This document shows positions 55,691-63,857 of a stretch of DNA of 64,000 nucleotides, piece after piece. This DNA is from Deltaproteobacteria bacterium. Its GTDB lineage: Bacteria; Desulfobacterota; Desulfobacteria; Desulfobacterales; Desulfatirhabdiaceae. The stretch covers positions 23,882-87,881 of the forward strand of contig JACRBZ010000022.1 in assembly GCA_016219185.1 (NCBI GenBank), read 5' to 3'. A model generated the notes under the pieces. The model was not told where the DNA came from and did no database searches. It was given only the letters and a program-made list of their open reading frames with translations. Every line of letters begins with the position of its first letter. The first letter of the stretch is position 1. The position numbers were made by a program, and so were the translations under genes.

Positions 55691-55909
55691 TCAGACGGAT
55701 GAATTGCCGCCCGGCTGCTGGTCCTGCCGTGCAATAGAGATATAGTTGGACTTATATCCCGGTCCCTGCCAAAGGAGTTCCACTTCGGTATTCACGGCAG
55801 CGGGCGCCGGGGGAAATACCATGGAACCTGATGCATCCAGTATCAGCACCATGCTCGCTGCATTCAGAATTCCTAAAACCAGATGGAAAATAAATACGTA
55901 ACACATCAT
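55691..55909 (-). pseudogene. Remnant of a von Willebrand A (VWA) domain protein, internally deleted
   Basis: The 72 residues begin with a hydrophobic signal-like stretch and MVLILDASGSM, the start of a VWA domain with its metal-ion (MIDAS) motif. They then jump directly to VELLWQGPGYKSNYISIA, a segment that in VWA proteins of this type I know lies hundreds of residues later. A stop follows. The simplest reading is a large in-frame internal deletion plus truncation. It lies immediately upstream of the DUF2339/DUF3999 pair on the same strand. Confidence 0.6.
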
Positions 55910-56108
55910 TGGTACTTTAATCAAAACCTGAATTGGCGTAATGATTTTTTTAGAGGCGTGAACTTTGCCCATGAAGTCGATTAAGCAGTATATCAAAACC
56001 CGTCCCTGTTTTTCTTGTTATTTTCAATTAATTTTTTTTACTTTTACGGACAAATGCTTATTTTCTTCAGTATCTTTACACAACTGCCATCAAAATAAGC
56101 AAAACAAG
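55910..56108. other. AT-rich intergenic region between VWA remnant and next gene
   Basis: About 200 bp without a convincing gene. The frame of the downstream gene is open through it but yields low-complexity hydrophobic and aromatic residues typical of AT-rich non-coding DNA. It should hold the promoter of the gene at 56109. Confidence 0.4.
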
Positions 56109-57212
56109 ATGATTGGAATGGATGCCATGACAAAAGACAGGAACCTGGAACAATTCATACGAACGATACAAAGCAATTGCGATATTTCCGACGCCTCGGG
56201 TTCCGGTATTTTTTCTATCTGTGGAATGGCTCTTCGCCTCAGGGATCTCAACAAATGGGAAAAAGGCTTCCATCCCTGGGAAGAAAACAACCCATCAGAG
56301 CTTGTGGACTGGATTGACCATAAAGAACAGTTGTGGGAGAAAATCGAGGGACGGGCATTTGCCCCCCTGCCGCTATTTGAAAGGGAATACGATCCCTTTG
56401 ATACAGGTGCCATCAACAAGATCTTATCTCCCCTTAATTTATTTTATGGTGCGGGATACGCCCATTCCCTGAAACCCACTTTCTTTCTTGCCGGAATAAA
56501 AGAAACCCGTTATCTGGACGGTATCCCCATCGTGATTCTGGAAAAGGAACTGCTCCGGGATCTGTTGACCATCCCGGCCCTGAATCAGGATGGTTTTATC
56601 CTGATTCGTCGTGATGCGGCCTGCTTTTTTTTATGGGACCAGATGGTCTATCTGAAAAAGTCGGGACAGCGGTTTTTGCATTTTGCACTAAAACAATGCG
56701 GCCTGCCGGATACAAGACTTGAAAGCCGAAAAACCCATTTTGAATCCATCCTGTCGGTCCAGGAGCAGACATATATTCATCATGAGATCGGGGAATTGAA
56801 AGACACGGTGTTTGATCACCAGATCTTCAGGGAAATCGTTTCCGAGTTCCCGCACACACCGGTTGAGCTTCTGGCAAGAACCGTGAAAGATCTTCTGGCG
56901 GATACCGCGGCCCATGGCACGCTTCAACACATCATCTCCACAAAAAATGCAGCCGGACTGGGATTTTATGCAGCCTTTCAGGACGGTCTTTTCCTGCCAC
57001 TGTTCCCACAGCTTCGCAACGCTTTTGAAAAATTTGCATCAGACCAGGACTGGGAAAGAATAGAAGCGGCAAGAGAACAAGGGTTCTTAACTGCCCGGCA
57101 ATATGCCAGGGATCTTATCGCCATTTTCTGTAACGCACCGGATAAAAACCATAAGGATCAGGTGGCGGAAAAGATTTATAAAACACTTGTGCAGCCTCTG
57201 ATTGAATCATGA
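56109..57212 (+). CDS. Conserved hypothetical protein (Sfum_1244-like)
   Basis: The 367-residue soluble protein has a conserved-looking N-terminus, SGIFSICGMALRLRDLNKWEKG then PWEENNPSELVDWIDHKE (quoted in pieces), which I associate with a deltaproteobacterial family named after Sfum_1244; no biochemical function is known to me. It lacks membrane helices and known catalytic motifs. The start is uncertain: ATGs at 56109, 56118 and 56127 are all weakly supported. Its 3' end overlaps the convergent enoyl-CoA hydratase by 37 bp. Confidence 0.75.
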   Translation: MIGMDAMTKDRNLEQFIRTIQSNCDISDASGSGIFSICGMALRLRDLNKWEKGFHPWEENNPSELVDWIDHKEQLWEKIEGRAFAPLPLFEREYDPFDTGAINKILSPLNLFYGAGYAHSLKPTFFLAGIKETRYLDGIPIVILEKELLRDLLTIPALNQDGFILIRRDAACFFLWDQMVYLKKSGQRFLHFALKQCGLPDTRLESRKTHFESILSVQEQTYIHHEIGELKDTVFDHQIFREIVSEFPHTPVELLARTVKDLLADTAAHGTLQHIISTKNAAGLGFYAAFQDGLFLPLFPQLRNAFEKFASDQDWERIEAAREQGFLTARQYARDLIAIFCNAPDKNHKDQVAEKIYKTLVQPLIES

Positions 57213-58021
57213 ACATCGGGAAATTCCGGTTTTTTCTTTTCCATAAACGCTGTAATACCATGAATACATTCACCGGATACAATAAGTTCAGCAGCCATTT
57301 CAGCCTCCAGCTCAAGCGCTTTTCCCAAAGACAGGTCCTGACTCTGTCGAATAACAGCCAAAGCATGACGGATGGCCTTAGGCCCGTTTTGCGCGATTAG
57401 TTCCGCCAGGTTGAATGCCTCATCAACGGACCGTCCTTCTTCACTCACACGGTTAACAAGGCCAATTTTTAACGCTTCCTCCGCATTTACCGTACGCGCT
57501 GTCAGAATGAGGTCTGAAGCAATGGCACTTCCGACAAGTTTAGTTAAATAAGGACCTCCACCCCAATCCGGCATTAAACCCAATCGTACTTCTGAAAAAC
57601 AGAGTTGAGCTGTTCGGTCCATAACCCGCAAATCGCATCGGGTCGCCAGCTCCATCCCTCCCCCATAAGCCAATCCATTTATTGCGGCAATTATCGGAAC
57701 GGGTAAAGAAATAAATCCATCAACTGCTTTTCGAATACGGTTAACCAATCTTCTGGCTGGTTCTATATCGTTTTTACCCAAAACTTCCAGAAAACCGGCC
57801 ACCAAAGGATTTTCAGGATTAACATCAAATCCTGCGCAAAACGCTTCGTCTCCATCGCCGGTTATGATAATCACCCTGGGAAGATTTTGCTTCAAGTCAT
57901 CTGTAACCTGTTCCAAGGCTGTGAACATTGACTCATCAAACGCGTTTTTCTTCCTGGCGCGATTCATGGTCACCAATGCGATCTTATTCTTTATCTCCAA
58001 TTGTACTTTACGATCAACCAT
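57176..58021 (-). CDS. Enoyl-CoA hydratase/isomerase family protein
   Basis: A crotonase-fold enzyme of 281 residues; the ATG at 58021 has GAGAGGA upstream and is preferred to 58033. The oxyanion-hole segments are EAFCAGFDV and NGLAYGGGMELATRCDLRV, and the two catalytic Glu positions appear present (GGGMEL and CFSEVRLGLMP), followed by DWGG. It hydrates or isomerises an enoyl-CoA in fatty-acid or aromatic degradation. It stands alone, and a 37-bp overlap with the convergent gene is at its 3' end. Confidence 0.9.
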   Translation of the reverse strand: MVDRKVQLEIKNKIALVTMNRARKKNAFDESMFTALEQVTDDLKQNLPRVIIITGDGDEAFCAGFDVNPENPLVAGFLEVLGKNDIEPARRLVNRIRKAVDGFISLPVPIIAAINGLAYGGGMELATRCDLRVMDRTAQLCFSEVRLGLMPDWGGGPYLTKLVGSAIASDLILTARTVNAEEALKIGLVNRVSEEGRSVDEAFNLAELIAQNGPKAIRHALAVIRQSQDLSLGKALELEAEMAAELIVSGECIHGITAFMEKKKPEFPDVHDSIRGCTSVL

Positions 58022-58343
58022 GGATCCTCTCATTGGAATTCAGGGGGGAATTCAGGAAACATCTTTCTTGATTACGGAGATTTTTGCCGGCGCACCCAAC
58101 AGCGGTCCGCATCTTCCGAAGGTTGCATTCAATCGCATCCATATCCAGCACCACAAGGCGTTTCGAGGTTAAATTTGTGTTTCTCAATGGCGGTCATTCA
58201 CCTTGATTCGGCGCGTTAATGTCCTTGACAGTGTCCAAGTCAGGTGATACCCCAAATAAAACCTTAAAAGCAAGTTCTTAGTGCGCCGGACAAATTCCGG
58301 TGAATTTACTTTCAGGAATACGAGCGGTACGGAGGAAAAGGTA
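58022..58343. other. Divergent promoter region
   Basis: No gene is supported in these 322 bp between the enoyl-CoA hydratase and the permease genes. A tandem GGAATTCAGG pair occurs near 58036-58056 and an inverted CCGG-acaaatt-CCGG near 58287-58301. Promoters for both genes must lie here. Confidence 0.35.
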
Positions 58344-59456
58344 ATGGCCGAATTTCAACGCGATCTAACCCGAAGCTTGTTGGGCGTTATTTTCATCGTG
58401 GCTCTCATCGGGTCGACGATCTGGATCCTGCGGCCATTTCTGGGGGCCGCCGTCTGGGCGGCAACCATCGTGGTGGCAACTTGGCCCTTGATGATCGCTC
58501 TTCAAAAGCGGCTGTGGCACAAACGCTCACTGGCGGTTGCGCTGATGACGGTTGTACTTCTATGCGTCCTGGTCGTGCCGCTTGCACTAGCTATCGGCAC
58601 GATCATTTCCAACGTCGACGAAATTGCCGGATGGGCAAAAACGCTTGCGCGTTTCGAGGTGCCTCCGCACCCGGAGTGGGTGGACAGCCTGCCGCTGGTC
58701 GGCGGGAAATTGGCGGATTTTTGGGAAAAGGTCGCAGCGGCCGGGATACAAGGGGTTGCCGTCAAGGTCGGCCCGTATGCCGGCGGCCTGATCAAGTGGT
58801 TCGTGGCCCAGGTCGGCGGTTTCGGGATGCTGCTCGTGGAATTTCTGCTCACGGTCTTACTAGCGGCGATCATGTACGCGAACGGTGAGGCAGCGGCAAA
58901 GCGTGTCTTGCTTTTCGGACGCCGTCTGGCGGGGCCGCGCGGAGAAAACGCGGTCTGTCTTGCCGGCCAGGCCGTGCGAGGCGTTGCGCTGGGGATCGTT
59001 GTGACGGCGCTTGCCCAGTCGGTATTGGGAGGCATCGGTCTGGTCATTGCCGGCGTACCTTTTGCCACATTCCTTACCGCGTTGATGTTAATGCTTGCCA
59101 TCTCCCAGATCGGGGTCCTGCCGGTGCTCGGGTCAGCCACGCTCTGGCTGTTTTGGAGCGGCAGCTCGGGATGGGGGGCGTTTCTTCTTATCTGCACGAT
59201 CGTTGTGGGAACCATGGACAGTATCCTGCGGCCGATTCTCATCAAAAAAGGAGCGGATCTGCCGCTGCTGCTCATTTTCACCGGCGTGGTCGGAGGTTTG
59301 ATGGCGTTCGGTCTCATCGGCCTCTTCGTCGGACCGGTGGTGCTTGCGGTGGCCCACAAGCTGCTGGATGCGTGGATGGAAGAAGATGCCGGACAGGATT
59401 CAACAGCGCTCCCGGAGAAAACCATGGAGACTCTTCCGGGAATGGAGCGCTTATAA
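58344..59456 (+). CDS. AI-2E family (YdiK/PerM-type) transporter
   Basis: The start at 58344 follows GGAGG; a GTG at 58281 is rejected. The 370 residues have paired N-terminal helices (LRPFLGAAVWAATIVVATWPLM, quoted in part: FLGAAVWAATIVVATWP), a periplasmic loop, and a C-terminal helix bundle with the family motifs FGMLLVEFLLTVLLA, IGVLPVLGSATLWL and GLIGLFVGPVVLAVAHKL. The family (PF01594) includes putative autoinducer-2 exporters and ion antiporters; the true substrate is open. A T-rich hairpin follows the gene. Confidence 0.93.
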   Translation: MAEFQRDLTRSLLGVIFIVALIGSTIWILRPFLGAAVWAATIVVATWPLMIALQKRLWHKRSLAVALMTVVLLCVLVVPLALAIGTIISNVDEIAGWAKTLARFEVPPHPEWVDSLPLVGGKLADFWEKVAAAGIQGVAVKVGPYAGGLIKWFVAQVGGFGMLLVEFLLTVLLAAIMYANGEAAAKRVLLFGRRLAGPRGENAVCLAGQAVRGVALGIVVTALAQSVLGGIGLVIAGVPFATFLTALMLMLAISQIGVLPVLGSATLWLFWSGSSGWGAFLLICTIVVGTMDSILRPILIKKGADLPLLLIFTGVVGGLMAFGLIGLFVGPVVLAVAHKLLDAWMEEDAGQDSTALPEKTMETLPGMERL

Positions 59457-59466
59457 TCACTTTCGT

Positions 59467-59517
59467 AAAAAGCCGATCACGACCTTTCGAATCGCCACGG
59501 AATCGTGCCGGCTTTTT
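59467..59517. terminator. Intrinsic terminator after the AI-2E transporter
   Basis: AAAAAGCC pairs with GGCTTTTT, and CACGA with TCGTG inside, giving a long stem whose 3' side ends in a T-run on the plus strand and, symmetrically, on the minus strand. It lies between convergent genes and can serve both. Confidence 0.7.
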
Positions 59518-59550
59518 GTGTCGGCCTGGATCCTTGTTGTTCGATTCCCT

Positions 59551-60177
59551 TCAATGTCTCTGGGAGCATTTTTTCAGGTTCCTGGCAAGAAATACACCCG
59601 TCATTATCAAGGATTCGGGATCAAGATAGAACTCTGCATGTTTCTGAAAAAGAACAGTACATTGCGCAGGAAATTCCGCGTCACCATCATTAAAAAGCAA
59701 GAGAAGAGATATGCGAGGAAGCGCACTGAACTGCATGGACAGGTCGTATTTTGTTTCCATCTCGTGGTGAACGCCTCCCAATTCCTCACCGGCACTGGAG
59801 AGCTCGTCGAGTCTTCCTGAAAAATGTTTCGATAGGGTTCGTTCTGTATCGCTGGTAAAAAAGTTTCCATTTGTAACATGTGAAGTTCTTTTGAAGTCCT
59901 TGAAAGATACCCATTCCGTGTCATGATAGGATTTATCGGGGCATGACAAGATATACTTGGCGATGACCACGCAAGCCATGTATTCAGGTCTATTGCCTGC
60001 CGTATCAACAATTCCATTGCTTGAAACCATATAGTCCTTGTTGAAAAATGGAACCCGCATTTGATTGCCGTATTGTCTGATTCCAAGCCGATCCGTCATG
60101 GATCCGAAATCAACTTCGGCAATTTGGGCGCAATAATCATTGTAGTGCTTTTCAAATATATCCGAGTCTTGAGACAT
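59551..60177 (-). CDS. DUF3786 domain protein
   Basis: The 208-residue soluble protein matches DUF3786, with the start DIFEKHYNDYCAQIAEVDF, the YMVSSNGIVDTAG strand, the WVSFKDFK segment and the characteristic end DPESLIMTGVFLARNLK (quoted in pieces). The family occurs in anaerobes beside ferredoxin and corrinoid-related genes; its activity is unknown to me. It starts 12 bp after the 4Fe-4S protein gene on the same strand, so the two form an operon. Confidence 0.85.
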   Translation of the reverse strand: MSQDSDIFEKHYNDYCAQIAEVDFGSMTDRLGIRQYGNQMRVPFFNKDYMVSSNGIVDTAGNRPEYMACVVIAKYILSCPDKSYHDTEWVSFKDFKRTSHVTNGNFFTSDTERTLSKHFSGRLDELSSAGEELGGVHHEMETKYDLSMQFSALPRISLLLLFNDGDAEFPAQCTVLFQKHAEFYLDPESLIMTGVFLARNLKKCSQRH

Positions 60178-60189
60178 ATATTGTACCCC

Positions 60190-61248
60190 TTATATAAGAC
60201 CCCTTTCCCGGGCCATGTTCATATATTGTTCAACTGAATTGGCAGGGACGGCATATCTTTCGGATTCTTCCTTCTTAACAAGCATTGTTGCGTTAAATTC
60301 GCACCGCGCAACACAAAGGCCGCATCCAATACATCTTGCCGGGTTGACAACTGCTGACGCGCCTTGCACGATTATAGCACCCATTTGGCATATGTCTTCA
60401 CAATTTCCACAACCCGTGCAGTCATTTTCGCTGACAGTGACATAATAATTGGTATTCGCAACTCTGGCGGGTTCAAGCAGCCTGTTGAGGTTTTTCAGTA
60501 CCAGGCAGCAGCATCCGCAGCACATGCAGATAACAAAGGGATTTTGAGAATTTGAAGGCTGAAGCACAAGACCGGCTTCAATGCCTTCGTTCAGAATTGC
60601 CAGGGCTTCTTCCTGTGAGATAGCGCGTCCAATACCGTTTTTTTCATAAAATAATGCACCGGCCCCCAAGGTCAGGCATGTTTCCAAGGGCCTGTCACAA
60701 CCATGTCCAGCCATATTCTGTTCTTTTCTGCATATACAAGGCGCAACCACAATTTTCGATTGTTTTTTTATAATACTTTCCGCCTCTTCATAGGGCATGA
60801 CGTTCATTTCAACGGTAATGCTTTTGGATACGGGAATGACCCTCAGGTTCTGTGTTTTTTGTTTTACCCAGCGTTTTTCCCAGATTTGCGGTATATATTC
60901 ATTAAAATCCCGAATCAGTTCTTCGTCAAGGTTATTAACATGAAATTCCCATATACCGACAATAAAGTGGGCAGCCATGTATTTATACTGTTCTTTACCC
61001 GATCGGCCAATGAGTCCCTTTTTGGACATGCCGTAATAAAGCTTTTCAATATCTGTTTCGTCTTTACCAAGTCTCTTTGCGATGGCGTCCGCGGACTCCG
61101 GAAACATGGTTAGAGCCAGTGCTGCTTCTGCTTCTTCAGGTGTAAACAAACGTTTCAATATCCGAATTTCAACTCCTGAATCCGTGGCAGGATAACTTGC
61201 GGGAAGGTTATCCAGGTGCGTCGCCAGTCTTTCATATACATCCGTCAT
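60190..61248 (-). CDS. 4Fe-4S binding protein with helical N-terminal domain
   Basis: The 352 residues have an N-terminal winged-helix-like region (LTMFPESADAIAKRLG), a middle with APCICRKEQ and CDRPLETC cysteines and a CMCCGCCC cluster near 245, and a C-terminal two-cluster ferredoxin domain (CTGCGNCEDICQMGA and CIGCGLCVARCEF). This layout recurs in deltaproteobacteria in proteins annotated only as ferredoxin-type. It is probably an electron-transfer or sensing protein. GGAGAAA precedes the ATG, and the gene is divergent from a GlxA-type regulator 117 bp away, its likely controller. Confidence 0.88.
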   Translation of the reverse strand: MTDVYERLATHLDNLPASYPATDSGVEIRILKRLFTPEEAEAALALTMFPESADAIAKRLGKDETDIEKLYYGMSKKGLIGRSGKEQYKYMAAHFIVGIWEFHVNNLDEELIRDFNEYIPQIWEKRWVKQKTQNLRVIPVSKSITVEMNVMPYEEAESIIKKQSKIVVAPCICRKEQNMAGHGCDRPLETCLTLGAGALFYEKNGIGRAISQEEALAILNEGIEAGLVLQPSNSQNPFVICMCCGCCCLVLKNLNRLLEPARVANTNYYVTVSENDCTGCGNCEDICQMGAIIVQGASAVVNPARCIGCGLCVARCEFNATMLVKKEESERYAVPANSVEQYMNMARERGLI

Positions 61249-61365
61249 AATATTTCTCCTTTTCAGTGGTATATGCGTTTCTGATTTAAATACTTCTTGA
61301 CTTGTTCAATTTGAAGTGGCTAAAAGGACATTTTTGAGTTGGATCATGCCATAAGGAGATTCAAA

Positions 61366-62349
61366 ATGAAAAAAGTAGCAATTCTGGCCATGCAAAACTC
61401 CATGGCCTTTTCCATTATCAGTCCCATGGATGTGTTTTCTCTGGCAGGGGTGATGTGGAATTTTTTTCATGACCAAGAATTTACGCCCTTCTTCGACGTA
61501 AGGTTGGTGACGAGCACCGGTAAGCCCTTTAAATGTTTGAATGGTGTCAGAATGGTGCCGGATGGATCGATTCATGATGTACAGGAAACGGATCTGGTTG
61601 TGGTGTCTTCCATTAAGGATATCGAGAAAACCATGAGTAGAGAACATGAGGTCGTTGGCTGGTTAAAAGATCGTTATCGCGAGGGCGCCCATATCGCTAC
61701 AATCTGTACCGGAGCATTCGTACTGGCGGAAACCGGATTGCTGGACGGTAAAACGGCAACGACTCACTGGGCTTTTGCGGATCAATTCAAAAAGCGGTAT
61801 CCTAAGATAGAGCTCAAAGCTGAACGGTTGATCACCGATGAGGGAGATCTGTTTTGCTCGGGCGGCTATAGCGCCGCTATCGATCTTTCTCTTTATCTAG
61901 TGGAAAAATATTGCGGACATGAAATGGCTCTGCAATCTTCAAAATCTCTGATTGCCGATATGAACCGGACTTCCCAGGCGCCTTATGCCATGTTTCAATA
62001 TCGAAAAGATCACGGAGATGATCATATTATTACGGTACAAGAGTGGATCGAGAATGATTTTGACAAAAATCTTAATTATGACGATCTGGCTCATAAAATC
62101 GGATTGAGCCGCCGCACACTGGTACGGCGATTTAAGACCGCCACCGGGGAAACCCCCCTGACCTATCAACAGAATATTCGGATCGAGGCCGCCAAGCGAT
62201 TTCTGGAGAAAGGAATTCGTTCCTTTGATGAAATTACGTATAAGGTAGGTTACGAGGACAGCAGTACCTTCCGCAAGATTTTTTCAAAGCGGACAGGTTT
62301 GTTGCCAAAGGAATATCGCAAAAAATTTCAAAAAGCGTCCGCTGATTAG
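61366..62349 (+). CDS. GlxA-type AraC-family transcriptional regulator
   Basis: The ATG at 61366 has AAGGAGA upstream, giving 327 residues; a start at 61339 is less likely. An N-terminal DJ-1/PfpI-like domain (about 1-185; ATICTGAFVLAETGLLDGK with the nucleophile-position Cys, and TTHWAFADQF) is joined to a C-terminal AraC double helix-turn-helix (about 220-320; IGLSRRTLVRRFKTATG and VGYEDSSTFRKIFSKRTGLLPKEYR, quoted in pieces). Such regulators bind small metabolites. It should control the divergent ferredoxin/DUF3786 operon. Confidence 0.94.
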   Translation: MKKVAILAMQNSMAFSIISPMDVFSLAGVMWNFFHDQEFTPFFDVRLVTSTGKPFKCLNGVRMVPDGSIHDVQETDLVVVSSIKDIEKTMSREHEVVGWLKDRYREGAHIATICTGAFVLAETGLLDGKTATTHWAFADQFKKRYPKIELKAERLITDEGDLFCSGGYSAAIDLSLYLVEKYCGHEMALQSSKSLIADMNRTSQAPYAMFQYRKDHGDDHIITVQEWIENDFDKNLNYDDLAHKIGLSRRTLVRRFKTATGETPLTYQQNIRIEAAKRFLEKGIRSFDEITYKVGYEDSSTFRKIFSKRTGLLPKEYRKKFQKASAD

Positions 62350-62487
62350 CACTCTGATTGAAGAATCGGGCGGGGTCGCTTGGAAAAGACCGATTCTGCA
62401 CAAATCCGCAGCCTCCGCTCTCACGATGGCGCCATGTTTGTCAATATAACTGAGAATCATCTGTTCCTGCTGAATGCGGTCAATAGT

Positions 62488-62544
62488 AAAAGGGGACAGA
62501 TTTATTTTGCAGTTTTCTCATTAAATATAAATCTGTCCCCTTTT
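62488..62544. repeat. Perfect 18-bp inverted repeat (GGGGACAGATTTAT type)
   Basis: AAAAGGGGACAGATTTAT (62488-62505) and its exact reverse complement (62527-62544) flank 21 bp. This element is, to my knowledge, a common REP-type repeat in deltaproteobacterial and other genomes, mobilised by RAYT transposases. It borders the low-GC accessory genes that follow. Confidence 0.75.
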
Positions 62545-62598
62545 TCATACACGACGTTAGGCCTTAAATTATGTCCACGATGTCGTGGCACTCAGCAG

Positions 62599-63267
62599 CT
62601 ACATACTATATTCTACATACCAGACAGTGCTGGTACCAGGGTCATACCAGAGGTACCAGTTATTTCCGAGTTCTTCTCTATAGAAACACTTCAAATTAGA
62701 CCTATAATCTTTTTCTGCAAACCATTTTGGCCCAGAATTCAGGCCCCTTTTCCCTTCAGTACATTCTTGCAGATTTTGACCATTTGCAATTGAGGTTAAA
62801 ACCGAGGTATCAGAACAATCGAAACGTAAAAGATATGTGGGGTCCAACCAGAGATCGTCATCCGAGTAATATATTTTTGAGACTGAAGATGGCGGGGGGA
62901 ATCCTATGTGTTTGATGAAGCCCTCTTTTGCGTAACTTGAATCAGGACCATGTAATATACCGTAGAGAACTAACAGGGCAGGGAGCAACGAAAAAAACCA
63001 AGTAAGAAGGGAAAAAATTTGACTGGCCCTCAGGTATAATCTTTGTGCTTTAGAATATTTCTCCCCTGATTTGCGGAGCATATACCATAGGCTGAGAGTA
63101 ACAAGGGTTATAGTCAGGAATAGGTATGATAAGTAGTAAATGGATGGCCCGAGTTCACCGTCAATGATAAAACGCTTTCGTTCATTCCAAACGAATACAA
63201 TTATGCATAATATATATACATTGAGGCCTGTATAGCCCCAAAATGCAATTTTCACTCGATTTATCAT
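62599..63267 (-). CDS. Hypothetical membrane protein
   Basis: The 222 residues have three membrane helices (about 8-26, 42-62, 82-105) and a soluble C-terminal half of about 110 residues with aromatic and charged residues (FDCSDTSVL, CFYREELGNNWYLWYD). I recognise no family. Its AT-rich composition differs from the operons to its left. It lies between the GGGGACAGATTTAT repeat and the acetyltransferase gene in the same direction, in a stretch that looks accessory. Confidence 0.65.
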   Translation of the reverse strand: MINRVKIAFWGYTGLNVYILCIIVFVWNERKRFIIDGELGPSIYYLSYLFLTITLVTLSLWYMLRKSGEKYSKAQRLYLRASQIFSLLTWFFSLLPALLVLYGILHGPDSSYAKEGFIKHIGFPPPSSVSKIYYSDDDLWLDPTYLLRFDCSDTSVLTSIANGQNLQECTEGKRGLNSGPKWFAEKDYRSNLKCFYREELGNNWYLWYDPGTSTVWYVEYSM

Positions 63268-63356
63268 ATCAATACGCTAACGGTAAAATAACCTGCCGGC
63301 CGAGAAGCTGCCCACCTCTTTGAACGCGCTTTATTCCGGTCAGATTTATTGACTGA

Positions 63357-63857
63357 TCAGCCATTTGCCAGAAATCCCTCATGAAATACGACAATGCCTT
63401 GTGGTGCCTGGTTGGTAAAAGGCAAAGAAAGGAAAAACTCTTGAGGAATCCCTTCGTATATTAATTCCGGATAATTCCGAAAACCGAACCGGTTATAGTA
63501 GTTCGGATCACCCACAAGAGCGCAACCCTGGCCGCCCGATTCTTTCAACATAGACAACCCGTTGTTAATAAGTGATTTCCCGATGCCTTTTTTGTGATAC
63601 TCCGGCAATACGGAAATCGGTCCGAGACCATGCCAGTCTATTGTACCGTCTGAAATTGTTACGGGCGAAAAAGCAATATGTCCGACAACTCGACCATCGA
63701 TTTCAGCAACAAGTGAGATGGTCAGTGCGCCTGCAACACGTAATGCATTTATTATGAATTGCTCTGTGTGATTGCTAATCGGGAGAGTCTTGAAGGCAGC
63801 GATTGTTACCTGTGTTATTTCTTCACTGTCCGCAGCTTTTTCTTTTCTTATGATCAT
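63357..63857 (-). CDS. GNAT family N-acetyltransferase
   Basis: The ATG at 63857 (MIIRKEKAADSEEI) with AAGGA upstream matches the family start and gives 166 residues; the frame to 63998 encodes no domain. The acetyl-CoA loop is LPEYHKKGIGKSLI (about 85-98), preceded by LGPISVL and followed by CALVGDPNYYNRFGF, typical of YhbS-type acetyltransferases. Substrate unknown. It is the last gene before the window edge in a low-GC stretch. Confidence 0.93.
   Translation of the reverse strand: MIIRKEKAADSEEITQVTIAAFKTLPISNHTEQFIINALRVAGALTISLVAEIDGRVVGHIAFSPVTISDGTIDWHGLGPISVLPEYHKKGIGKSLINNGLSMLKESGGQGCALVGDPNYYNRFGFRNYPELIYEGIPQEFFLSLPFTNQAPQGIVVFHEGFLANG

Noticed and set aside
62380..62793. 137-residue plus-strand frame crossing the inverted repeat
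   Set aside because: It spans the REP palindrome and overlaps the opposite-strand gene; no domain or ribosome site.
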